Below, piece by piece: positions 34,261-40,751 of a DNA stretch of 64,000 nucleotides (positions are counted from its first letter, which is position 1; every line of letters starts with the position of its first letter). This DNA comes from Maridesulfovibrio sp. (lineage in GTDB: Bacteria > Desulfobacterota > Desulfovibrionia > Desulfovibrionales > Desulfovibrionaceae), in contig NZ_OY780933.1 in NCBI RefSeq assembly GCF_963676065.1, positions 2,706,122 to 2,770,121 of the forward strand, read 5' to 3'. The translations under genes were made by a program, and so were the position numbers. The notes below the pieces were generated by a model. The model was not told where the DNA came from, did not search any database, and worked only from the letters and a program-made list of their open reading frames with translations.

Positions 34261-34587
34261 TCAGGACAGGATTCTTTTTTTCTTAAACTTGTAATCGACT
34301 TCAGAAATTTTTCCTGATTTGAGATCTTCTTCAAGCTTAGCAAGTTCTTTTTCTCGCATTTCTTCTGCTTCGCGGTCCAGTTCGTGATCACGGAATTTGC
34401 CGTTTGGACCAAACAGTAGGCGTAAGAAAAGCATAATAACGCCGAGGATTGCGGCAACAAAAAGCATTTTTGCCGCTGAGGCCCAGAAGTCACCGTATCC
34501 GGGACCGAAAGGCCAGTGGTCCCAATGAGGATCGCTTTCATATTTGCCGGATATAAATGAAAATACGGATAAAATTGTCTGTATCAT
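34261..34587 (-). CDS. Small membrane protein with SHOCT-like C-terminus
   Basis: A 108-residue protein with a tryptophan and glycine-rich N-terminus (DPHWDHWPFGPGYGDFW), one membrane helix (AAKMLFVAAILGVIMLFLRLLF) and a charged C-terminus. The tail LEEDLKSGKISEVDYKFKKK resembles the short C-terminal SHOCT oligomerisation motif. AGGAAG five bases before the ATG supports the start. This frame is preferred over an overlapping frame of 95 residues, which is low-complexity. Function unknown. Confidence 0.75.
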   Translation of the reverse strand: MIQTILSVFSFISGKYESDPHWDHWPFGPGYGDFWASAAKMLFVAAILGVIMLFLRLLFGPNGKFRDHELDREAEEMREKELAKLEEDLKSGKISEVDYKFKKKRILS

Positions 34588-34691
34588 AAGTTCTTCCTGT
34601 TTTGTTTTCGTGAATAATTAACTCTCATTTTAACTCTCCGCAAGATAAACCGGAAATCGTGTTTTTTTAAGGCATCTTTTTACTAACCATC

Positions 34692-34832
34692 TATAATAAT
34701 TAGAATGATAAGGGTTTCACGGAGAGTGTGCGGCGAGAGAGTTTCAGAAAAAAATTTTAAACTGTCCGATATCACTGGACAGGGAGCATTAGCGTAATTA
34801 ACTAAAGAACTGCGGCTTCGGTCGCATTTTTT
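34692..34832 (+). ncRNA. Candidate leader RNA or small RNA with terminator
   Basis: A perfect TATAAT (34692-34697) is followed by about 110 bases containing hairpin CTGTCC/GGACAG (34762-34782) and an intrinsic terminator (34811-34832), all before the ATG at 34858. No coding frame is seen in it. It is either an attenuator of the downstream gene or a short separate RNA. The -35 region is poor. Confidence 0.4.
34811..34832 (+). terminator. UUCG-loop terminator upstream of the Tim44-like gene
   Basis: A 6-bp stem (34811-34816 with 34821-34826, one G-T pair) capped by the stable loop TTCG is followed by six T residues. It lies 26 bases before the gene start, where a terminator has no upstream coding gene to serve on this strand. 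Confidence 0.7.
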
Positions 34833-34857
34833 ATAACCTAAGGAAATGAGGTATTAG

Positions 34858-35796
34858 ATGAAACTACTCGGGTATTTGGTTCTTCCCCTGACAATTGTCT
34901 GCCTGCTGGCCCTTTCGGTCGGTGACGCGGATGCGAGAAGATTGGGCGGTGGGAGATCCTTCGGCAGCAAGCCATCTTTTTCTAAAACGTACAGAAAACC
35001 GACATCAACAACCACAACCAGTAGTCAGGCAAGTGGCGTCAACAAACAGCAGGGCGGTATTTCCCGTCCCGGAATGGGCCTTTTCGGAGGGCTGCTGGCC
35101 GGAACTTTTCTCGGTTCCATGTTAGGCGGTTTCGGCGGCATGGGCGGCGGCGGATTATTTAATATTCTGATCATCGGCGTGCTTGTTTATTTCGGATTCA
35201 AGTTTTTTAAATCACGCAGCCGCGGGGCTGACGATATGTACCGGCAGGGTAATTACCAGCGCGGTCCGGATCAGTCCCAGACCCAGAGTAATATGAATAA
35301 TGATCCTTATGCCCGCAGGGAGCATAATGCTCAGAATGCGTGGGAGCATCTTTCTTCCAAGCCTTCTTCTCAGCCCGGTGCAGGTTCTTCCGCATCGCAT
35401 GGTGGACCGCAGATTAATACTCCCGCAGGGTTTGATGAAGAAGAGTTCCTCGAGGGAGCCAAGGCTGTTTATACCCGGCTGCAGAAATCATGGGACAACC
35501 GTGATATGGCTGATATTGAACAGTTTGCAACCTCTGAAGTTGTGAATGAAATCAAACAGCAGGCCAAGGAAGACCCCGGTCCTTCGCAGACTGACGTAAT
35601 GATGGTGAACGCCAGACTCCTGGAAGTGAAAGAAGAAGGCGGCATGACCAATGCTACCGTTTATTACGATGTCCTTTTGCGTGAGGACCCATCTCAATCG
35701 CAGCCTTCACAGGTGCGAGAGGTCTGGCATTTCGTTAAGCCCGTCGGCTCTGATGGAATGTGGAAGCTGGACGGTATTCAGCAGCTTGAAGAATAG
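34858..35796 (+). CDS. Tim44-like domain membrane protein
   Basis: A 312-residue protein. The signal-like N-terminus (about 1-26) is followed by a Ser/Thr/Lys-rich linker, a glycine-rich segment (GLFGGLLAGTFLGSMLGGFGGMGG) and a hydrophobic helix (LFNILIIGVLVYFGFKFF, about 100-117). The C-terminal Tim44/MRPL45-like domain (about 190-310) has FLEGAKAVYTRLQKSWDNRD and NARLLEVKEEGG, and ends EVWHFVKP. The order matches the common bacterial Tim44-like/TIM44-related proteins, probably membrane anchored. The role in bacteria is not settled. Confidence 0.86.
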   Translation: MKLLGYLVLPLTIVCLLALSVGDADARRLGGGRSFGSKPSFSKTYRKPTSTTTTSSQASGVNKQQGGISRPGMGLFGGLLAGTFLGSMLGGFGGMGGGGLFNILIIGVLVYFGFKFFKSRSRGADDMYRQGNYQRGPDQSQTQSNMNNDPYARREHNAQNAWEHLSSKPSSQPGAGSSASHGGPQINTPAGFDEEEFLEGAKAVYTRLQKSWDNRDMADIEQFATSEVVNEIKQQAKEDPGPSQTDVMMVNARLLEVKEEGGMTNATVYYDVLLREDPSQSQPSQVREVWHFVKPVGSDGMWKLDGIQQLEE

Positions 35797-35861
35797 CTTT
35801 TAGCCGCGGTCGTAAATTTTGCAAATCTCTTTGCGTATGACCGTATAAATAGATAATATAG

Positions 35862-35892
35862 AGGTACCGCTTAAAAGGCGGTACCTTTTTTT
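35862..35892 (+). terminator. Terminator after the Tim44-like gene
   Basis: A 9-bp stem AGGTACCGC/GCGGTACCT (35862-35870 with 35878-35886) is followed by seven T residues. Confidence 0.9.
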
Positions 35893-35937
35893 GTATTTAG
35901 ATTCGGGCGCTGAAGGTTTTGGAATCTGGAGGACTTG

Positions 35938-36240
35938 ATGGAGGTAAAAATAATTGAAAAGATTGATGCGGATCTTAAAGGGCTGATTCCCGGTTTTATG
36001 GCGATAACCCATAGGGAAGTAAAGGAAATTGGGGCTGCCATCAAGTCTGAAGATTTGGCTACCGTCACTCGGCTCGGTCATAATCTCAAAGGCTCTGCCT
36101 TGAATTATGGCTTTTTAGAGCTGGGGAAAATCGGTCGTAGAATCGAAGCAGGTGCTGCCGGCAATGATTTAAATAAGGTCCTTGTGGAATTTGCCGCGCT
36201 CAAGGATTATGTTGAGCGGGTTGAAGTGCAATTCGTTTAA
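35938..36240 (+). CDS. HPt-domain phosphotransfer protein
   Basis: A 100-residue free-standing HPt domain. The phospho-histidine lies in LGHNLKGSALNYGF near residue 48, the standard HxLKG motif, within a helical bundle. The ATG at 35938 is preferred over TTG one codon upstream because GGAGG lies five bases before it. It should shuttle phosphate between a hybrid kinase (for example the one at 12601) and a receiver. It converges on the HD-GYP gene with nine bases between. Confidence 0.88.
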   Translation: MEVKIIEKIDADLKGLIPGFMAITHREVKEIGAAIKSEDLATVTRLGHNLKGSALNYGFLELGKIGRRIEAGAAGNDLNKVLVEFAALKDYVERVEVQFV

Positions 36241-36249
36241 GCCCTTGTG

Positions 36250-37392
36250 TTACCAGAGAAATCGGTCCAGTTCCAGTTTGAATGTTTTGGGATGGATGCA
36301 TTCTACAATTTCCAGATTATTCCCCTGTTTTGTCTCTGAATCCTTGGAAAGATCTATAAATTCAGGATGAATAGCTCTGAAACGGCTGTTGAATACAATT
36401 TTTACCCGCGGCAGTAGCGGAGCTTTGGGGGTGTTTGAAATCACTACCCCGTAGCGGCCGTCGGATAACTTTACAAAGCAACCAACCGGATAAATCCCCA
36501 CACATTTGATGAAGCTTTCCAGATATCTGGGATGAAATGCGGAATTAGCCATAGTGTAGAGGTGTTTTATCGCCGAATGCGGGGTAAGCGCTTCTCTATA
36601 TGGCCTTTCTATCGTCATGGCATCATATGCGTCACATATGGAAATTATGCGTGAAATCTGAGGTATATCATTCCCGGAAAGCCCTTGAGGGTATCCTGTT
36701 CCGTCGTAATTTTCATGATGTGAGTATACTGATTCGATAATGGTTTCAGGTGTAGCCTGTTCTTTAAGGTACTGGCAGCCTTTAAGGGGATGATTTTTAA
36801 TCAGCTCAAATTCATCATGGGAAAGTTTTCCCTTTTTCTGCATGACCTTCGGAGATATCCACAATTGGCCGAGATTCATGAGCATGGCTGTGATAGATAT
36901 GTCCTCCATAGTCTTTCTGGAAAGTCCCATATACCGCCCAAGCATAGAACTCAGTATGGCTGTGTTTAGGCTATGGGTATATAGGTATCTGTCTGCACGG
37001 GCCAGCACGGTAATGCTAGCGGCCGCACTGCTGTTTCTATCTATGGAATCCAGAAGGGGGGTAATATCCTTTTTGTATTCGGAAATATTGAGCTGACCCT
37101 TATCCTCAACAGTCTGATATATCCTCTGCACACAGTGAAGGGCATTGTTGTAAGCTTCGCGTGCGAAGAGAATTTCTTCGGAGTAAGTAGTCTGCGGAAA
37201 ATTGTTTTGTGGTGAGCTTTGCTCCGAGTCGATCAGAACTTCGCTAATATTAAGTTTAAGTATAGCGGCGATGTCCGCTTTGGAAGAGATCATTTTGTTT
37301 GAAAGTTCCGGCGGTATGGAGGCCATTCCGCTTGCTGAGCAAATAACAAACATTCCTTCCTGAAGATTCGTGGTCTTTATCTTTTCTAACAT
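36250..37392 (-). CDS. HD-GYP domain protein with altered HD motif
   Basis: A 380-residue soluble protein. Residues 125-300 are an HD-GYP domain: H140 in YTHSLNTAI, HP at 201-202, HHENYDGTGYPQG at 225-237 and ISICDAYDAMT at 251-261. The diagnostic HD pair, normally LLHDIGK, is replaced by LMNLGQL at 171-177 (M172, N173), so one metal-binding step is missing. The GYP motif is intact. The N- and C-terminal parts are unassigned. Either a c-di-GMP sensor without activity or an enzyme with a modified metal site. Confidence 0.85.
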   Translation of the reverse strand: MLEKIKTTNLQEGMFVICSASGMASIPPELSNKMISSKADIAAILKLNISEVLIDSEQSSPQNNFPQTTYSEEILFAREAYNNALHCVQRIYQTVEDKGQLNISEYKKDITPLLDSIDRNSSAAASITVLARADRYLYTHSLNTAILSSMLGRYMGLSRKTMEDISITAMLMNLGQLWISPKVMQKKGKLSHDEFELIKNHPLKGCQYLKEQATPETIIESVYSHHENYDGTGYPQGLSGNDIPQISRIISICDAYDAMTIERPYREALTPHSAIKHLYTMANSAFHPRYLESFIKCVGIYPVGCFVKLSDGRYGVVISNTPKAPLLPRVKIVFNSRFRAIHPEFIDLSKDSETKQGNNLEIVECIHPKTFKLELDRFLW

Positions 37393-37480
37393 ATTGGTCG
37401 CTTTTAAATTATCTGAATCATGATAGGTCTCATGGTACCAAATAAGATTTACATTCAGGTAGTACAGAGGGCAAGTGAAA

Positions 37481-37546
37481 AGTGCGTATTCCGCGCTACG
37501 CGGATGTGGGATGTTACTCCGTCACTTTACGCACTCAATCTTTTTT
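37481..37546 (+). ncRNA. Candidate structured RNA: three-way junction plus T-run
   Basis: The closing stem AGTGCGTA/TACGCACT (37481-37488 with 37528-37535) encloses two hairpins: CCGCG-CTA-CGCGG (37491-37503), and GTGGGA (37506-37511) with TCC-gt-CAC (37518-37525). All three junction strands are two bases long. CAATC and TTTTTT follow. No coding frame overlaps. It resembles no riboswitch I know. The strand is inferred from the T-run; on the other strand it would be the leader of the HD-GYP gene. Confidence 0.45.
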
Positions 37547-37703
37547 AGCAGGGCGACTCAATTCGCATATTTTATAAGGCTTTGATTCTATTTTCACATA
37601 CCCTCCGTTGAATTTATCTTCCCTTATTTACAATAGTAATTACGATTTTTGATTTGTCTATACGGTTTTCGCCGAAAAGGTGTAGTTTTGTAGTTTTACC
37701 GTG

Positions 37704-37767
37704 TTGTTCAACTGAACAAAATATTGTTCAATTGGGGGTTGACTGTTCTTTTATCTTAATTTATATG
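37704..37767 (+). promoter_or_regulatory. Promoter of the MerR-like gene with heptamer operator
   Basis: TTGTTCA and its inverse TGAACAA form a palindrome with AC centre (37704-37719), and a third TTGTTCA follows at 37724-37730. A promoter follows: TTGACT (37739-37744), 17 bases, then TATATG (37762-37767), 40 bases before the ATG at 37807. The operator lies directly upstream of the -35, a position typical of activator or autoregulator sites. Confidence 0.55.
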
Positions 37768-37806
37768 TAGTTCATAATGAAAATAAACAACAAATGAGCA
37801 GCGGTT

Positions 37807-38742
37807 ATGTCTAGTCAGTATCTTAGTTTGAGGGAAGTGGGTCGAAGGTTGGGTATACCTCCTTCTACTGTTGTCTATTATAAAGATAAATATTCTAAAT
37901 TCTTGCCTTCTTCAGGGAAGTCAGGGCGGCGGCAGAGGTATTCTGTAGAAGCTTTGGAAATTTTTCGGAGGATACGTGAAATGTATGGATTGAATTGGTC
38001 AACTGAACAGATTGAAAATGAATTAAGCTTAAAATTCGGAGCATTAGTAGATAAGATTAATAATGATCAACAAATGATCAATGAAGCAGGTCTGGAGTCA
38101 AGCTCGGATATGCAGACTGTAATTAAAGGCTTATCTTCTGTTCTGGGTAAGGTTTCGGATCTTTTGTCTAATCAGGCGTTATTTCAGACAGAATTGCGTG
38201 ACCTGAGAGAAGAGGTCTCGAACCTACGCAGTGAGAAGCGGAAACTTTCTGCCGAGACTAATGAGCGCATTCTGGACATGTCCATGGAGATCGGCCGCTT
38301 GAAGCGTGACCGTGTGGAGTTGTTCAGACTTTTACGTTCCGGCGGGAATGGTCCCGATGTCTCTTCATTTCCTTCTTCCGGCTATTTGGAGCGTCCGCTG
38401 GTGATACGCAATTCAGAAGGTGATTATCTTGGTGTTGCCGGAAAAGGGCGCAAGCATTTTTCATTGGAAGATTTTGTTAAACTTCTTGAAAATAGTGTGA
38501 ACTCGCACAGAAGTGTTGATCTTGAATGGAAAGAAAGTAACGGGCAGTGGGTGTTGGTTATAGATGCCAGTGAAAGCGGTCCGGGTTCACAGAAGGAGAT
38601 TGTTCTGGTTACGGAAGAAAATGTCACTCCCAATAACAATACTGTTGTCCGCATCGATAGTATGGAAATTAATGGTAAAGAAGTTCCAGGAGCTCTTTTG
38701 TTTAGTCTTTTCAAACAGATACGTGAGAGTTTTGACCGCTAG
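37807..38742 (+). CDS. MerR-like regulator with coiled coil and unknown C-terminal domain
   Basis: A 311-residue DNA-binding protein. The MerR-type winged helix-turn-helix is at 5-75 (YLSLREVGRRLGIPPSTVVY, then KSGRRQRYSVEALEIFRRI). A long coiled coil follows (about 115-180; LRDLREEVSNLRSEKRKLSA). The C-terminal 120 residues are an unassigned mixed domain (LEWKESNGQWVLVIDASESG). MerR proteins usually bind as dimers through a coiled coil, but most are shorter. A palindromic operator upstream suggests autoregulation. The ribosome site is weak. The ligand is unknown. Confidence 0.82.
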   Translation: MSSQYLSLREVGRRLGIPPSTVVYYKDKYSKFLPSSGKSGRRQRYSVEALEIFRRIREMYGLNWSTEQIENELSLKFGALVDKINNDQQMINEAGLESSSDMQTVIKGLSSVLGKVSDLLSNQALFQTELRDLREEVSNLRSEKRKLSAETNERILDMSMEIGRLKRDRVELFRLLRSGGNGPDVSSFPSSGYLERPLVIRNSEGDYLGVAGKGRKHFSLEDFVKLLENSVNSHRSVDLEWKESNGQWVLVIDASESGPGSQKEIVLVTEENVTPNNNTVVRIDSMEINGKEVPGALLFSLFKQIRESFDR

Positions 38743-38840
38743 TTTCTTTTCTTGCTTTTCTAGAAAAAGTCTTGATACTTTATGAAAATATGGTTAGTAA
38801 AATATAGATATTAGTAGAGGAGTAGCCTTAGGAGGAAGTT

Positions 38841-39269
38841 ATGCCGCAGGTTGCAGCCAGAATTACGAATGATCAGGAACAGTGGCTCAAAAATTATTTT
38901 AAAACCAAAAGCGCAGGTGCAGAGTTTATTCTGCCTTGGGCTGTGGACATGTTTTTTAAATCCATGCGTTCTGTTGCGCAGGAATTAAACGTAGCTGAAT
39001 TAAAGACTGTGCTGGAAGCATATCAGGGCGTTAAGATCCTTCCGAATCAGTGCAAAGGAGCTTATCTTTTTCTCCAGATTGAAGAAGCTTGTGAGAATGA
39101 TAAAGTTCACAATAATCACGGAGTCAGTTGGCCGAATCTTGAAGCAAAATTGAAACGTCTTTCTGACGTTCAGTCCTCTTCGCTTATGATCTGGGCCTCT
39201 GCGTACTGGGTAAGTAAGGTTTGGAACGGAGTAAGTTTTGAAGAATACATCAAGCTGACTTGCAGTTGA
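38841..39269 (+). CDS. Small protein with ribbon-helix-helix-like N-terminus
   Basis: A 142-residue protein with strong AGGAGG ribosome site. The start VAARITNDQEQWLKNYFK followed by a predicted two-helix segment resembles ribbon-helix-helix repressors. The rest (VAQELNVAELKTVLEAYQG and on) is helical with no family I recognise. It lies 98 bases after the MerR-like gene on the same strand and ends 12 bases before the convergent PqqD-like gene. A DNA-binding role is inferred from the N-terminus only. Confidence 0.6.
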   Translation: MPQVAARITNDQEQWLKNYFKTKSAGAEFILPWAVDMFFKSMRSVAQELNVAELKTVLEAYQGVKILPNQCKGAYLFLQIEEACENDKVHNNHGVSWPNLEAKLKRLSDVQSSSLMIWASAYWVSKVWNGVSFEEYIKLTCS

Positions 39270-39281
39270 TGCGTTCTGGTT

Positions 39282-39698
39282 TTAAAATTGTTTAGGACCG
39301 TGCTGTTCTGAACTGAAAGCGATTAAACCCCTTTTCCCGAGATCTCTTAGAAATGAAGCCGTAGCGACTTCTGCTTCGCGCGGTAGTACTTTATATTTTT
39401 CAGTAAATGCAGCCGCAATTTTGCGAACACTGTTTTTCCCGTCAATCATATTCCAGACCAGCGTTCCCATTTCATCGAGTTCCAGCCTTTTTATAGGTGG
39501 GGAGCCGTCTTTCCACATGCCAAATTTTTTAGCAATATCAGCGAATAGCGGTTTGAGTCGCAGAGGATAAGAAAGTATTATCAGCCCATTCTCCGTGCGT
39601 GTCTCATTTACGCCGTTATTTTTGATCGGTTTGCAGGACAGCGCCTCACCCCGAGTCATTTCCGGGATAATTTTCTTTTTTTTACTGAATAATGTCAT
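39282..39698 (-). CDS. PqqD-family (RRE-like) protein
   Basis: A 138-residue protein. The PqqD-like winged-helix core spans about 65-135: KRLELDEMGTLVWNMIDGKN, SVRKIAAAFTEKY and FLRDLGKRGLIAF. PqqD-like domains recognise leader peptides of ribosomally made modified peptides. The N-terminal 50 residues are basic and unassigned. It overlaps the upstream 298-residue gene by 17 bases, so the two are co-translated. There is no radical SAM enzyme or precursor peptide nearby. Confidence 0.78.
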   Translation of the reverse strand: MTLFSKKKKIIPEMTRGEALSCKPIKNNGVNETRTENGLIILSYPLRLKPLFADIAKKFGMWKDGSPPIKRLELDEMGTLVWNMIDGKNSVRKIAAAFTEKYKVLPREAEVATASFLRDLGKRGLIAFSSEQHGPKQF

Positions 39699-40578
39699 AT
39701 TGCTTAAATATGTTCTGTGCGCGGTCTTCAGGTATCTGCTGGCGCGATTTTACCAGTACGGCTAGAATGCGGTTGCTTTCCTGAGTGTAGCGTATTTCTA
39801 TCTGGCCGTAAGGGCGACGTTTGGGACTTAATTTAGCTAAAGCCAGATTTGCAGTTGATGGACTTTTTTTCTGTCCGAACATGCAGGTTGCGCCTTTGTC
39901 GTATTCCAGCTCGGCTCTGGAAAGATTCATGTTTTTTATTTCTTCACTGAATAATTCTTTAGAAAATTCTCCCAAAGAACGTTGCTTGAGGATGATATCA
40001 GCCGGGCTGAACCTGTAAAGTGTAACGGTTTCAATCTGATCGGCCAGAGTTATGCTGAAGCGTCCCGGTTTGAATTCAAATGATTCAAGTTTCAGCTTGC
40101 CGGGCAGCGTGGCTTTGATGTCATAGATGCGCCAGCAATGGTCTTCGGCTGGATTACTGAATCGCAGACTATTGAAGATCATAACCGCAGCATCATCGAT
40201 CTGCTCATCGTTTTTGCCGATGAATTGAACAAGCATGACCTTGGCGGCTTTCTTACAGTAAAACATAACTCCGCGTCCGGTGGAAAGGTCCGATTGCCAG
40301 TAGAATGCTGTGGTATCAAATTTCTGGAGCGGTTTTTTCCATGAAGCGGGCAGTACTGAAGATTCTATTTTAAGGCCGGAAGCTGATTCAACTTTTTTTG
40401 CAAGCTGCCTGAAGTAGTTCTTTTCTTTATATGTTTTACCTGCGTCGTACCAGCGCAGTTCAATGCAGGGCTGTTCACCGTTATCTAGCTGCAGGAATTT
40501 TTTATCTATCCCGCTGACTTCAAATTCTGGCGGTACATCAAAATTGAGTCCGTCCCATGAAATATTCTTGCGATCCAT
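39682..40578 (-). CDS. Hypothetical protein co-translated with PqqD-like protein
   Basis: A 298-residue soluble protein with no signal peptide or membrane segment. It begins MDRKNISWDGLNFDVPPEFE and alternates beta-rich stretches (RGVMFYCKKAAKVMLVQFIG; SITLADQIETVTLYRF). Two similar halves are possible: the second begins near RIYDIKATLPGKLKLESFEF. I recognise no family. Its overlap with the PqqD-like gene indicates they act together. A 12-bp palindrome (CCCGAATTCGGG) lies 27 bases upstream. Confidence 0.75.
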   Translation of the reverse strand: MDRKNISWDGLNFDVPPEFEVSGIDKKFLQLDNGEQPCIELRWYDAGKTYKEKNYFRQLAKKVESASGLKIESSVLPASWKKPLQKFDTTAFYWQSDLSTGRGVMFYCKKAAKVMLVQFIGKNDEQIDDAAVMIFNSLRFSNPAEDHCWRIYDIKATLPGKLKLESFEFKPGRFSITLADQIETVTLYRFSPADIILKQRSLGEFSKELFSEEIKNMNLSRAELEYDKGATCMFGQKKSPSTANLALAKLSPKRRPYGQIEIRYTQESNRILAVLVKSRQQIPEDRAQNIFKQYDIIQ

Positions 40579-40604
40579 TCTTTATCCTTCATGAAAGCCG
40601 TATG

Positions 40605-40616
40605 CCCGAATTCGGG
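40605..40616. promoter_or_regulatory. 12-bp perfect palindrome upstream of the 298-residue gene
   Basis: CCCGAATTCGGG lies 27 bases before the start codon on the minus strand. It has no loop or adjacent T-run, so it is a candidate operator and not a terminator. Confidence 0.3.
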
Positions 40617-40751
40617 AAAACGGCAGATAATCATATTTTCGTAAAACTAAATGGAGATTTACCCCGGAGCAAAGTTACTAAAACATTTTTAATTCATCCG
40701 CAAAGTATTAATTGTTATTCTGACTTAGTTTCATAATACCGGTGGGATAGG

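Larger units (their letters stand above)
37393..37806. other. 414-base divergent region with structured element and operator
   Basis: This region separates the HD-GYP gene (minus) from the MerR-like gene (plus). It holds a three-way-junction element with a T-run (37481-37546) and a triple-heptamer operator next to a promoter (37704-37767), both listed separately. The remaining sequence is AT-rich, with nothing I can name. Confidence 0.6.

Noticed and set aside
34254..34541. 95-residue frame overlapping the SHOCT-like gene
   Set aside because: Composition is low-complexity, and the alternative frame has a ribosome site, membrane helix and recognisable tail.
37393..37546. c-di-GMP riboswitch upstream of the HD-GYP gene
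   Set aside because: The three-way junction resembles GEMM in size only; the conserved GEMM bases and tetraloop/receptor pattern are not seen on either strand.
40605..40616. Palindrome CCCGAATTCGGG as a terminator
   Set aside because: It has no loop and no adjacent T-run.
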